Below, one piece after another: positions 1 through 13,643 of a stretch of 64,000 bases of DNA. Source of the stretch: Anaeramoeba flamelloides (lineage: Eukaryota > Metamonada > Anaeramoebidae). The notes beneath the pieces were generated by a model that was not told the origin of the DNA, made no database searches, and worked only from the letters and a program-made list of their open reading frames with translations. Numbering within the stretch: the first letter of the stretch is position 1; each line of letters begins with the position of its first letter. The stretch is taken from NCBI GenBank assembly GCA_027625915.1, contig JANTQA010000070.1, forward strand, positions 12,033,001-12,097,000. Direction: 5' to 3'. Made by a program: the position numbers and the translations under genes.

Positions 1-1429
1 AAACATAATATTAGGCTTTTATAGAAAGAATATCAAGAATGAATAAATTATTACACAATAAAAAAATGAATATCTTGGGTATTGGGCAATAGTGATTTTT
101 GTTCAAAAATAAAATAGAGTAAATACTATACTTGATAACATTGTTGTTTATTTCAATTCAAGAGAAAAAACATTTCAAAATATAAAATAAAAATCATATC
201 ATATTAATTTGTTATTGTATATTTTTTTTTGAAAACGGAACAATTCGGTTAACCTAATTGTCAAAAACCATTAAAATGTCATCTTTTAAAGTTAGAGTTT
301 TTTATTATGGATTTTTGTAATGATCATCATTTAAAAATTTGGAAAAACTGAACTTTTTTCTTTTTTATTCTCACTTTTACCTTTCTTAGTAAAGTGTTCA
401 AGTTTATGTATCTCAAAAAATTTTTTTCATTTTTTTTTTCATTAAAAAAGACACAGAAAACCCTATTATGACTTCTATATCAATGAAATATCTGTATATA
501 ATTTCAAAAATGCTAGACTAAAAAGTTTTAAACAATTTGTTAAATTTCGATTTTAGTCCTTAAACACTCGATATTTCAAATATTATTCCTTAAATGAATA
601 ATTTTTCAACATAAAACCAGAATACTTTTACAAAATTCTCCAACAGCTTATAGCTCTTTTCCAACAGTTTAAATATGTACTAAAATAAGTAAAAGTGGGC
701 ATTTGTTTAATAAAGAAGAATGGTTTTTGAAGAGAAAGGCAAATAATTTTTCACTTTTTTTTTTTTTCTTTATAGAAAAATAAAGATTTCAAAGAAATCA
801 ATGAGAACTTATAATATAAAAATTTAGAATGTACGGCAATGTAATTATTTCCTATAAACTATTATCATTTTATAAATAATCTTCCTTTTCACTAATAAAT
901 AAAATATTTTGAAATAATATTTTATTGTAAAAATGTTATTATTTATATTTAATTATTTAAGAGGGGTGTTCCGAACCCCTTTTTTTGTTTTTTGGTTTTC
1001 TTTTTTTTTCTGTTTAATTGGTAAATCACTATATTTTACCAATAAAACAGAAAGTAAACCTCAATAAATTTACCGTTAGCTTTTCTTTAATTATAGAAAT
1101 AAAAATAAAAATTCAAAAATTTTCTTTTTCTTTCTCAAATTAAAAAAAAAACATTTTCCAAAATTTAAAAGAATTGAGATAAAAGGTTATTTTACTCTAT
1201 TCTTTGAATTCTGAAAAATTCAGGCACTCTACAGTACTCTATAACATTTTCGAATTCATAAATTTTTATTTATGAATTATATTAAACACCTAAAAATAAG
1301 TTTATTATTAACAATGGTTAATAGGCTACATTAAATCTTTTATGTAATAATATTTGAAATATTATTATTTTTTAATATATTAGAAATATATATATATATA
1401 TTTAATTCAGAAATTCAGATTTTGTAATT

Positions 1430-2010
1430 TTTTTCATAGGCTGAGCACTTTCATAGAAAATGCTGCAAATCTTCAATTATATCTAAATTGTATATTTTTT
1501 TTGAATAATTCACAAGACTTTAATTTATTTTTCTCCTAACATAGGACTGCCTGTTCAGGTTATTTATAAAATTTCTGGGTTTTAAAATTGATGTTGAACC
1601 CAACATTATAAAAATCTTTTCTGTTTGGTTTTGCAAAATTTCGACTATTTTCTAAATTTTTAATTCTAAAATTTTCTTTTTCAATTCTGAGTTCTTTTTT
1701 ATTTTTGGAATGCCAATCAATATTTTATGATTCCTTTTTTACTAAAAGATGAGATAATTAATTAATTCATCCGTACTAATAATTTTTAATTTTTGAATTA
1801 ACTTAAATCTTCTTTTATATATTTTTGTTCTGAACGGATTTTAAATCCAATCTAAGTTTTTTTGAAACTAAATCCCAAGAATCTGTTAATCTTCCATATA
1901 ACAATTTAAATAAAAAATCTTGGAAAATTTGATTAATTGGAATCGGTTGGTAATTAAGTTAATTCCTTCATATCCAGATTTAGGAATGAATAAATAAAAA
2001 AGTTATTCTT
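1430..2010 (-). mobile_element. Decayed LINE remnant (RT to zinc-knuckle region, internally deleted)
   Basis: This stretch aligns by eye with the LINE fragment at 28.4-29.9 kb in the same orientation. Blocks around 1435-1480 match the part encoding the C-terminal zinc-knuckle region. The block at 1705-1735 matches the linker. The block at 1865-2010 matches the reverse-transcriptase segment around the conserved GDEG and RPISIN residues. The catalytic YADD segment between them is missing, so the copy is internally deleted as well as 5' truncated. No open frame survives. It is the oldest-looking of the three LINE copies in the window. Confidence 0.6.
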
Positions 2011-2888
2011 TTTAACTTATTATCGAAAAAAAAAAAAGATCATTTTTTAAACAATATATTTCTTTTAAATCTTTTAAAATATTTTTCGGAATTACCAAGT
2101 CATTATATGAATCAAGTTCTTTATTTAAGACTAAATTTATAACTTGATAATAATTAGGGTAAAAACAAACTGATTTTTAAAAAAATTATTTCTTAAAAAG
2201 AACAAAAAAACAAAAAAAAAAAAATTCTGAATTTTGTTTTAATTTGAAAGTCAAATTTATCTATTAATTTCTTCAACTCAAATAACAACTTATGGCAAAT
2301 TCTCGTTTCTCGATCTTTTGGTACATTTATATATCGATTTTTAAGTATAATACTTTGGCTACTATCAACCACTTAAATATTCTATATTTGGTTGTGCTTG
2401 GCTCAATAATCTAAAGTATTTGGGATACTAAAGCAAGTATTAGTTCGTTTAATTTTTTTTATTGTTAAACCGTACGTTCACAAATTCAGAATGAATTGTT
2501 TGAAAAAGTTGGTATTTCTTTGAGTTCTTCTTCTTTTTATCATAATTTCCATTTTGCAGAAATTCATTGCTAAAGTTGAAGTGGTTTGTTTTTTTAATAG
2601 ATCATTTAAATCTCATGAAAATTTCTCATTTTTATTCTGAATTCAACTTTTAAAGATAAAATATTCTTTTTAATATAACACTTTTCATCACTCATTCCAA
2701 TAATTTTTCTCAATTGATTTTTTATTATTTATTTGTCTTCAAATTTTCCTCTTTTGATCTTTTGTTAAAACAATTATTTTTCTTTTATTTTATTTACATT
2801 TTACTGTTTAAACAAATGAACAACAAAGGGTTTGAATACTTTTGTTTGCTTTTGTTCACCAAGAAAATAATTTTTTAATTGATTAACT

Positions 2889-3060
2889 TTACTGGTATTT
2901 GAATTCTAAATGGGAAAAAATTTTTACTTCCTTTTCCATATTTTTCTTTTTCAAATAGAGCTTTTAAATTTCAACCTACTTCTTCTAAAATCAATATATT
3001 CAAGAAAAATTTGAAAATGAAGTGAAAATTTTTTACCATTTAATATTCAAATACCAGTAA
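2889..3060. mobile_element. MITE-like element J, 172 bp, with about 55-bp terminal inverted repeats
   Basis: The left end begins TTACTGGTATTTGAA and the right end finishes with its complement TTCAAATACCAGTAA. The inverted match continues inward about 55 bp with a few mismatches, leaving a centre of about 60 bp. The element has no coding capacity. Related ends and interior occur inside the larger inverted-repeat element at 17.8-18.9 kb (around 18240-18465). The superfamily is not determined. Confidence 0.65.
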
Positions 3061-3684
3061 GAAAAATATTTTTAATTAATTGAGTTTTTTATTGACAACT
3101 CTTTGAAATGTATTTTATTCATGAAAACATCCTTCAACAAAAAAGTCCTTATTCACTAAAAAGTCTTTATTGATGAAAAAAATAGTATTTTGTGGATAAT
3201 TAACTAATATCTGAGAATTTGTCACATTTAGTTTGAAAACTCTATTGTAATTTGAATAATATTGATTTAACAAGTATTTGTATTGTTAAAAATATTGTTC
3301 TTTTAAGAATCTTAAATGAGTGTGATATTTTGGAATGGAAAATATACTTGTGAGTATAAATATTTCCCTTTTTTAAATTTCAAATACCAATCAGTGAAAA
3401 AATTTAAAGTAAAGTTAAAAAAAGAAAACCCTTTTCCGAATTAATACCAATTAATTTCTGCTTCTATTGTTTTCAATTTCATTTTTTGAACTAAACAAAA
3501 GACTTAAAGATAGCAACAAAAACAGAAACTTTATTTGAACATCCAATTTTCTTATAAATCTCTCAATTTGGTATTCTTCAGAAGAGGTTTGGATCTTGTA
3601 AAATGTCTATTGCCAAAAGCGATTTTTGTCAATTTGGATTGGAATTCTGGATATTTTTTTGTTTTATTTTCAATCATTTTTCTG

Positions 3685-3802
3685 ATGTCACGTAAAAGAA
3701 TATTTGACGAAAGTGATTCAGATAATGACGAAAGTAATTGATTCCTTTTTGTCTTTTTTAAAAAATTTTGAGAAAACTAAAAACCTTATTCATCTCTTAT
3801 TG

Positions 3803-3835
<33 letters not shown>

Positions 3836-6800
3836 TAAAGTCGACAATAACACAAATGAAACCGAAAACGAAAATAACAAAGAAAAGGAAAGTAACAAAA
3901 CAAACGAAGAGCAAGATCTTGAACAAAATATTGATGAAGAGTTTGCACTTGTACCCGATCCACAATTAGAAAGGCTTTCCAAAAAAAAAAAACTTAACGA
4001 ATCTTTAGTTGCAAAAACAGACTCTCTCCAAGACGCGAGTCAATTACTTGAAACCCAATTGTTTGGAGATGTTGATGAGGACGAAGTTGAATCCAAACAG
4101 CAGTCAACCCAAACCTCTGAAAAAAAAATTGATGGAAATACTTCTCAAAATGCTTTAAATTCCACAGAACTAAGACAATCCCAAGACACCTTTTTAAATG
4201 AAGGAGATGATGAGTTTAGCTCTGAAGGTAACGATTTTTTGATTCATATTTTTACACAAAAAAATAGGTTTAACAACCGTCTTTAAAAAAAAAAAACAAA
4301 CAAACCAATAATTTCAGAAACTCTCAAAAACAAAAAAAACTTCTCCTCAAAGGCTATCCCATAAAGAAATTTTTTTTATTTACCATTGTGTATTGAAACC
4401 CAAAAAGAAGAAACTTTTCTAAATTACAAGTACACTTATATCCTTTGATTGTCTCTGATTTTTTTTCAAAAAAAAAAAAAAAAAAAAAAATTAAAGCAAC
4501 TAACCACTAAAAAAAAAACGAAAAAACAACTCCATACAAATTATCTTTAACTACTTTCCAAATGAAAAATTTTCCAATGCTGTTCATTGGAAAATAAAAG
4601 AAACAGAATTTTCATTCAGCTTTCCAAAAAAATCACCATCCCTCAAGAAAAGAAATAAAATAAATCAACAAGCACCAATTCTCAAATGAAAATCATAAGA
4701 TTACAACCGATTTTTCTGGAATTAAATAGTTTAACTTTTTACTTAGAGCAGTGAAAAAAATCCCTGACAAGATTTTTAATTGTGAATATTAGTAAAATTA
4801 TTGTGTAATTTCATTTATTCACAATCAAATTCCTTTTTTTAAGAATCGAACTTTTTCAATTATAACTCCCCCACTTATTAGAATGATGATTGATGAAATC
4901 ACACTTGTTCAAAACACCATTCAATCAATCAAAAAGCAAGAAGAAAAATTATCATTTTCCAAACTCTAGTAAACCTCAATAAAACTGGATTGTTTTTCAA
5001 AAAAAGTTGATCAACATTAGGCTATCAAACAATTACTCGAGTATTCTAGAGACACCTTACTTTGGTGGACTTTAGGTAGGTTTATTACTAATCTCATAAA
5101 AAAATTGGTTATTTATAATAAGGATTTCATTGAAATTAGACAAAAATTTTACTAATACTCACAATTAAAAATCTTGTCTGGGATTTTTTTCATGTCCGGT
5201 ATTTTTTTCCCTACTCATCTTTTAAAAAATTCTTTTTTTTTGGAAAGCCAAATGAAAAATTTTGAACAAGTTATTTTGCAACAAATAGTAATTACTAAAT
5301 CAAATAACACATTATTTTGAAGTTCCAAATTTTCCAAATTGAAGCAAAGACAAACAAGGTGTTGACTAAATAACCTTACAACGAACACCCACTCTTTGTA
5401 TAAAGATCTTTCAACTGAATTTTTGTTTAAAGAATTACGATTCAAATTCGAATAATTCAAAAAAAACTTCATTTAAAAGTTTCCCACAACCTTTATTATT
5501 TTGTTGTTAATGATTTTTTCTTCCAAATTTAAATAAAATATCTTTTGAATTCTTCAAAATGGAATTGAAATTCTTTAAACAACAATAATTTGAAAGATCT
5601 TCAAATCTCTTTTGGAGTGATACAGAAGCTAATCTTCAAATATTAAAAATGAATTGGGGATATTCGCGGTTCGTTTGGCTTGGAATTGAAAACTAAAAAA
5701 GATTTTGGAATCTTCAAGATTAATAAACACCTGTTTGCGATCTTTTGAAAGAGTAATTATTTCAAGATCTTTACGTTATCTTTCTGTAGGGATTTACTTG
5801 AAAAAATAAAAATTTCAAATTTTCAAGATCACAGAAACCACAGTAATCAAAGAAATTACAACAAAGTATTTTTGAAAAATATCAAATTAGGTGCTATTAC
5901 CAAAATAAAGAAGATTTGGCAATGTTAATCCATAATATTTTTACCTTTTCAGAAAAAAAGTCACAAATATCACAGAAAACAAAGAATATCCAAAATTTGT
6001 AAAATATTTTTTATTTTTTAAAACATGATGGTTCAATGTTCTTTAAAAAAAACAATTGGTGCGCTGTGACTTTTTTTCTCAAAAATTCATTTTTTATTTT
6101 TATTTTTCTTTAAAAATAATTTCAATTTTCGCATTCAACAGAAAAAAGAACAAAATAATTTTGAAATAAGGAATTGCTATGATCCAATGAAAAGGAATCA
6201 ATTTTCACAACCTATTTTTCATTAGAGAGATGAACCAAACAATTCTTTTATTTAAAAAAACTCAGATTTGGTTTAATCGAAAATTCCATTGTCCAAAAAT
6301 TGAAAATTAGTTTAGTGTTTGGGTAAAAAGGAAATTAGAAAACAAAAACAACTTTTAGACAACTATAAATCAAACTAATCACCAAACAAGCAATATCAGA
6401 ATATCAACAAATTAAAATTCAAGGAGGCTAACTAAAATAAAAAACGGTATGCATGTTGATCAATAGAAAATAAATGATTTTTTTCATATCTTTCCTCGAA
6501 TTTTTTGAAAACCAAACGAAACATAAAATTAGAAACTATATTAAAGTGTTATTGTTGTTTGAACACCTATTTTAAAATCTATGGAACAAACAAATTCCAA
6601 AACTTTATGAAATATTAGGATTCTCATTTCTGTATTACTATTGTCAGAAAAAAAGTGTAACAAGAAAATAAGTGAAACATTTTTTTAATTGGGAACCTTA
6701 ATATTAACCTGGAAATGAAAAATAAGATTAATTAATAAATGAACAAAAATAAATAATTAAAGATAAAATAAGGTATTAAACACAATAACAATTTTTACAG

Positions 6801-9800
6801 TGCTATCCTATTAATCAGATTTTTTTTTGCTTTTATTACTCCATTATTAGGGTATATTATTAAATTTCAAAATTAGTCCAATTGAATTTTTTGGTATTTT
6901 TGAAAAGTTTCTTGATTATTATTATTGGTATGGAAGTTTTTAAGGGTTGTGTGAGGAAAAATCAAAAAGATTATTTTGCTGATTGGTAGTATTTTATTAC
7001 TTAAATTGTTGAAAAATCCAAAATTTTGAAATCTTCAATTCAAAATATTTTTAAAAATTTGTTCCAAACCGAATTTTAACCACCAAAGTTCAGTGGTAAA
7101 TTTTTTTCGCTTTAAAACAAGTTAAAAAAGTCTAATTGGTCTCTTAATTATTTTTTTTTTTCAAAATACTGTAGCATACCATCCAAACCACCCAAACCAC
7201 CCAAACCAACACTAACATACTCATAACCCACCCGGAAAGGGTGTTTTTCAAAACCTACATCCAATACATTTCAATTGAATTGACTTTTTTGAAAAAAATG
7301 AGAATTTGAGCAATTTTGAAATTTGACCAAATTTTAAAAATAATAATTTTCCCCATTATTCTAGATCAAACTTGAAAATTTTAACTATTTTTGAGATCAA
7401 AAAAAAAGTATTACTTTTTTCAATCTACTTATAACATTTCGATATAAAAGGAGATCTCTCTTGTGTTTTTATTGGTTTGATTAAAAATAAAATGATAAAT
7501 TTTTCTTTTGAATTTAATTTGTTTCTTCTTTAATTCGAAATAATTTTTCAAAATCAAAAAAGTTTTTAATTAAAAAACTTGTTTAACTTTTTTTCTATAA
7601 CTGGTAAAGTTGTAATTAAAAAATTTGTACCAAAAAACTTTTTAACAAAGTCACGAAAATGTAATTCTATTCAAGTTTTTCAAACTGCTTTTCATATACT
7701 TTTGAAAAAATTTTTATGTAACACTTTTTGAAAATGGAACTAGTAAAAAAATTTTTTCTTTTTTAAATTGATTTTAAATAACAATGTGCCAAATTACCAG
7801 TTTGTTTGTATTTTTAAAAACTCTTTTGATTTATCAAAAGCAAATAATTGTTTTTGATAAAATATTATTAAATAACACGAAGGAAATAAGTTAGTCAGTG
7901 TTCAAAATAAAAATTCAGTTATATTTCATTTTGAATTAAAAATGAGATATTATTTTAGTTTAATATAAACTCTCAAAAAAACCCAAATTCAGTATCCTTA
8001 AATATGCCAATGAGAATTATTTCTATAAATAATATCATTTTTAATGAATTCTTTTAATAAAAAAAAAAAAAAACAAAAAAATAAAAATAATCAACAAAAA
8101 CTAAAATAAACTTTTTCTATTTTTTTTTTAATTATCTCATAAAAAAAACAAATCAAAATAATAGACGAATTTTCATCTTTTGTTGTAGATTCATCAAATT
8201 CAAATAAAGCAACAAACTTTTCTCAAAAAAGAAAAACGAGTGGAAACAAAACCCAAGAAGGGATCAACAATTTATCAAGTTTAGAGAATAATAAAATTGC
8301 ATTTGATGGAAACGAAAATTCAGAAATAAATTCCTTTTTAACGAGAATTTCAGATTATCAAAGAAAAGAAATTATTAGTATCTTTGGGGCATTTGATTCC
8401 GATAGCGATTTTTCCTCGGACAATGAAGAGCTCCAAAAGAAACTAAGAGAAGAAGAAGCATATTACGATAATGAAACAGAACAAAATAGAGAGGATGGTG
8501 ATATCTACTTAGAAGGTGGGCAAGAGGTAGAAGGAGAAGGAGAAGGAGAAGGAGAAGGAGAGGGAGAAGGGGAAGGAGAAATGGGAGAAAAATATTATGA
8601 TCCAAAGCTAAGTAAAGAAGAAAATGCCTTTTTAAATTCGGATCTAAAATATAAAACAAGAGAAAAATTAATGAAAGATCTAAAAAGCAAAACATTAGTC
8701 AAAGAGGAAAATGAGAAATTAAGATTATTACTTGAAAAAGATGAATTAAAATTATTAAAATTATATCAAAAAACATTTGAGCCAACAGAACTTGAAGAAA
8801 GATTTTTAACAAAAAAGGATACATTAATCAAAAAAATCGATATACCAGAAAGATTTTTACTTCAACGAGATGATTTTTCTTTTTATAAAATAATTTTGAA
8901 AGGTTTAGAAATCCAATCTTTTGAAGAACGAAATTATACTGATGAAGAATTTTTAGAGGAAGCTGAATGGATTTGCTTCCAGGCATTTCCTGAAAATGAT
9001 ATGGAAAAATATGTTCCAACAATTGCCACGATCATAAGCTTTTTAAGAAGAGACAAATTTGAAGTGCCATTTATCAGGAACTATCGATCTGATTTTTATT
9101 CTGATGTCTTAAAGGATTCTGATTTATGGACAATTTATCAATGGTCATTAAAATATGATCATTTTTATATGAGGAAAAAGGTCTTAAGGTATCTTTGCGA
9201 AAATAAATTAAAATCAAGCAAATTAATTCATAACGACAATAGCAGCACATCAAATCAAGAATCAAAGGTGCACGATATTATTCAACTAATTAATGAAAGT
9301 CAATCTGAAGAGGAAATGGATGATTTATTTATTTATTATAAAGTTTTTTTAAAATACATTCCATTTATAAGCTTTAAAAGGAAATATTATCGAAGATCAA
9401 TAAAATTACTTGATGAATTTTTAAATCACTTTGGTATTTCTCCAAAGCAATTAGGCGAAAATCTAATGAACAATAAGCAGATTCATTTAGCATCGAACCC
9501 AAAGCAAAATCCAATAGAATTCGCAAATCAATATCAATCCAAATTTTTCCCTTCCGGCCATTCAGTATTAAAGGCCGCTAGGTTTGTACTTGAGCAACAA
9601 ATTGCCTCAGATCCTTATATTCGTTCAGCAATAAGAGATGTTTTTTTACAACATGCCAAATTAAATACTTGGCCTACCTCAAAGGGTGAAGCTGAAATTG
9701 ATACATCTCATCCCTATTTTGGTATTAAATATATTAAAAAGAAACCAATTGAAGCATTTAATGATGAACAATATTTGTTGATCGAAAAGGCTGAAAGAGA

Positions 9801-12800
9801 AGGTTTATTATATTCTTCTATTGAAATTCCATTTGAAGAATTTAAGAACAAAGAAAAAGAGAAAGAAGAAGAAGAAAAAGAAAAAGAAAAAAAAAAAAAA
9901 AAAGAAAAGGAAAAAGAAAAGGAAAAGGAAAAGGAAAATGAAAAGGAAAAGGAAAAAGATAAAAATGAAAAAATACAAATCGAAGAAGATGAAAATAATT
10001 TAACAATTGATGAAGATAAAAATAAAGACAAAGACAAAGACGAAGAAGAAGAAGAAGAAGAAGAAGACGAAGAAAAAGAAAAAGAAAAAGAGATCGAAAT
10101 AGAATTAGAAGATGAAAATGAAATGAATGAAAAAGAAATATTAGAAAAATATGATTATGAATTTTCACAATTCTTTGGTTCAGCTAATTTAAAATCTCAA
10201 AAGGATGAAAAAGAAATGAAAAGATTAATCAGTGAAAAAGAAAATTTTAAATATGATATTATTTTAAAACAATTAGAAGAACTCTTTTTAAATAATAATA
10301 ATAATAATAATAATCAAAATGATGAAGAAGAAGAAGATGATGATAATGAAATTATTAAACAATGGAATCAGCATAAAAGTATTATCTTATATAATGTCTT
10401 AAATAATTATTTATTCCCACAATTTGAAAAAGAAATTAAAGCCAAATTATTAAATGAAGCCCAAGATCTAATAGCAGAAAAGGCAGCTTTAAATTTAGAT
10501 AAAATGTCAAGAGCAGGACAATACAGGCCACCAAATTTTGATTATTCTTTTAATAAGAACAAATTTAAAAATTCAAATGAAATGTTACCAAAGGTGATGG
10601 TTTGCGGTTGGCTAGATCGAACCCACTCGATTATTTGTTTAATTGTTAATAAGGATTTTAAATTGGGGGATATCTTGTTATTAAATTATTTAAAATTTAA
10701 TCGGCCAGATAAACAAATCGGTGAAAAGGAAAAAAACGACTTAAGAAATTTGGATCGATTTATTCGACAACAAAGCCCAGACGTTATCGCAATTGGTGGC
10801 AATTCTCTACAGAGCAGAAAAATTTATGATATTGTATCATCGATCGTAAATAGAATGGATGACGATGGGGATGATGATGATGAGGACGATGACGATGACG
10901 AAGATAAAAAGCAACGTGAAGACGAGGAATCAATCCATATTACATTTGTCAGTACCGATGTAGCAGAAGTGTACATGAAAACAAAATTGGCCCAAGAGGA
11001 ATTCCCAAATTCTTCTTTTGATATTAAATTTGCTGTTTCAGTTGGTCGAAGAATCCAAGATCCGTTAATTGAGATTTGCCGTCTTTGTAAAAAGAAAAAC
11101 ACGGATTTGAAATATTTGAAATTGCATCCGCTACAGGATCAAATACCCGAAAGAAAATTGGTGATGGCATTGGAAAGGACATTGGTTACTGTTGTCAATC
11201 ACATTGGTGTTGATATACAAGATCTCTATTTGCATCCCGAAAAATCGCCAATTTTGCAATTCGTTTCTGGGCTGGGTCCCCGAAAGGCCCAGGAATTGAT
11301 GGGATCATATTCCTCTGAAACAAATACGAGGGAACGATTGAAAAACGCAGAAATTTTTGATAATTGTGTTTACACGAATTGCATTGGCTTTTTAAATTTC
11401 AAAAATTCGCCCGTGCTATTTGATCAAACCAGAATTCACGTAGAAAGCTATTATTTGTCATTCCAAATGGTAGAAGAGGCATTACAAAAGGAAAGTTCGA
11501 ATCGATTTATCAATTTTGAAAAGGAATCGACAGAAAATATTAAATTCAATGTGCCCAGAATTCAACAAAAAATTAACACACTCTTGAAAAAGGCAAATTT
11601 GATCGATCTGGTTAATTTGGATTCATTTGCAGACCAAATCATTTTGATGAACCTGAGGCAAAATGAATTGCTCAATATGGATGAGCAACAGCAAAAGGAA
11701 AATAGAGCGGAAATAATGGAATTAAAAAAAAGCAAAAAAAGGATGATTAGAGATACACTTAGAAAGATCAAAAGAGAATTGTTTCAGCCATTTTACGACC
11801 CGAGACCACATTACAGAGACCCGAGCCATACGGAATTGTTTTCGATGCTGACGGGGGAAACAAAGGAAACCCTGCAAAAGGGCCAAATCATCAACGTAAA
11901 TGTTTTCAGAATCCAGGAAGATCGGATCTTGGTACGATTGGAAAATGGCTTGGTTGGGTTCATTTCAATGAAAAATTTATCAGATGAACATATCGATTAT
12001 AACGATATATACCAAAACGAAGGCACAGTGCTAATTAAAAAACCAGTGGAAGACGAAGAGGATGAACACGATGGTAAGGGCAATAGCCGTGATCGTAGCA
12101 GTCGCCACCATAGCCGCGATCGTAAATACGACCGTTATAATCATGGCGAAGATGATGAGGATGACGAAGACGACGATGATGATGACGTTAATTCTTCATT
12201 GAATAGCGAGGAAAAATTCCTGACCGGCAAATATGATATTGTAACAATCGGCTCCACCCTAGTTTGCAAAATTTTGGCGATTGAGCCGGAAAGATTCAGA
12301 ATTGAATTAACGGCCAAAAATAGCCACTTGGGAAAATATTTTTCAAATAATTCCAATAATAATAATAATAATAATAATAATAGCAATAGCCATAGCCGTA
12401 ATCATAAAAATACCTCTCTGCATTACCATTATAAAAATGATGACGATGATAATTTAAATATCGAGCCGATTATCCCCTACAAGGACGAGTATTACGACGA
12501 AAACGCAGAATTTGAATACAAAAAAAAATTGATCAAGCCCAAGAAAAAAAAAAAATTTTATTTGAAAAGAGTCATTGAGCACCCTCATTTTCAAAATATC
12601 AGCTACCCACAATCTCTTGAATTTTTAAAAGATAAAGAACAAGGAGAATTGATATTTAGGCCCAGTTCCAAGGGAACCAATCATCTATCGGTTTCCTGGA
12701 AATTTAATGACAAGATCATTATTCACGAAAGTATTATTGAAGATGACAAATCAAGCCAAATTTATATTGGCAAGGTTTTAAAAATCCGAGATCAAACCTT

Positions 12801-13610
12801 TGAAGACTTGGATGAAATTGAAGCTGGATATATCGAGCCGAAGGCTGCCTTTGCTAAAGACATGTTTGAAAGTAGAATTTTCAAAGATCAAACCCGAAAT
12901 GAAATCAAGGAGTATCTATTAAAGGAAAAAGAAAAAAACCCTTCAAGGATACCCTATTATTGTATTATCAGCGAAAAGCATCTTGGAAAGTTTGAATTGT
13001 GCTATTACCCCTTTAAAGAAATGAAATACGTCTATGTCTCTTTAACACCAGATGGGTTTAAGCTATGGGGCAAGCATTTCACTGATATTGAAAAAATGAT
13101 TTTCCATTTTAAAAAGGAATTTGCCAATTATATGAAAAACAGGAAAAGCAAATATTTGGAAAGGCAAAAAGAAAAAAACAATGATCAAAAAAATTCAAAT
13201 CCAAAGCATTCATCAAGAGAACACGAGCATGAAAAAAATCGCTCTTCAAGCAAATACCATTTCGAAAGAGAGAGAGAGCGCGGCAGAGACAGAGAGCGAG
13301 ATCGAGATCGAAATAGAGACAGAGATCGAAATAGAGACAGAGACAGAGACAGAAATCGAGATAGGCACAGAGACCGGGAGAGAGACAGGGATCGAGATCG
13401 AGTAAGAGATCGAAATAGAGACAGAGAAAGGCATATGAATTATGATAATAATCGAGATCGAAATAGAAATATTGATTTAGAGCAACAACGCGACATCCAA
13501 TCAAGAAATAGAAACCCAATGAATTTACAAATGTTAAATAATACATCAATTCAGCCCCAAATGCAGCAACAACAATCCCAACAACAACTCCATTCATTAC
13601 AACAGCAGCC

Positions 13611-13643
<33 letters not shown>

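Larger units (their letters stand above)
1..3684. other. Intergenic region upstream of SPT6
   Basis: No coding region is supported here. The stretch is AT-rich and holds a GC-rich hairpin near 960-985, sequence resembling the palindromic family seen at 19.5-20.3 kb (about 985-1270), a decayed LINE remnant (about 1430-2010) and a short inverted-repeat element (2889-3060). The SPT6 promoter should lie in the last few hundred bases, but no specific motif can be named. Confidence 0.7.
4228..8188 (+). other. SPT6 intron 2 (3961 bp), repeat-filled
   Basis: The donor GTAACG and the acceptor TTGTAG give a phase 1 split of an Asp codon. The upstream frame closes soon after the donor, and the downstream exon is open from the acceptor into the SPT6 core. 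The intron holds a nested pair of MITE-like elements (4578-5290) and a third element (6849-7354). The remainder is AT-rich sequence in which I see no gene. Confidence 0.8.

Noticed and set aside
9714-10168. Long minus-strand open frames of Ser/Phe or Leu/Phe repeats opposite the SPT6 core
   Set aside because: They are the complement of the Lys/Glu codon repeats of SPT6 (GAA/AAA read backwards), not genes.
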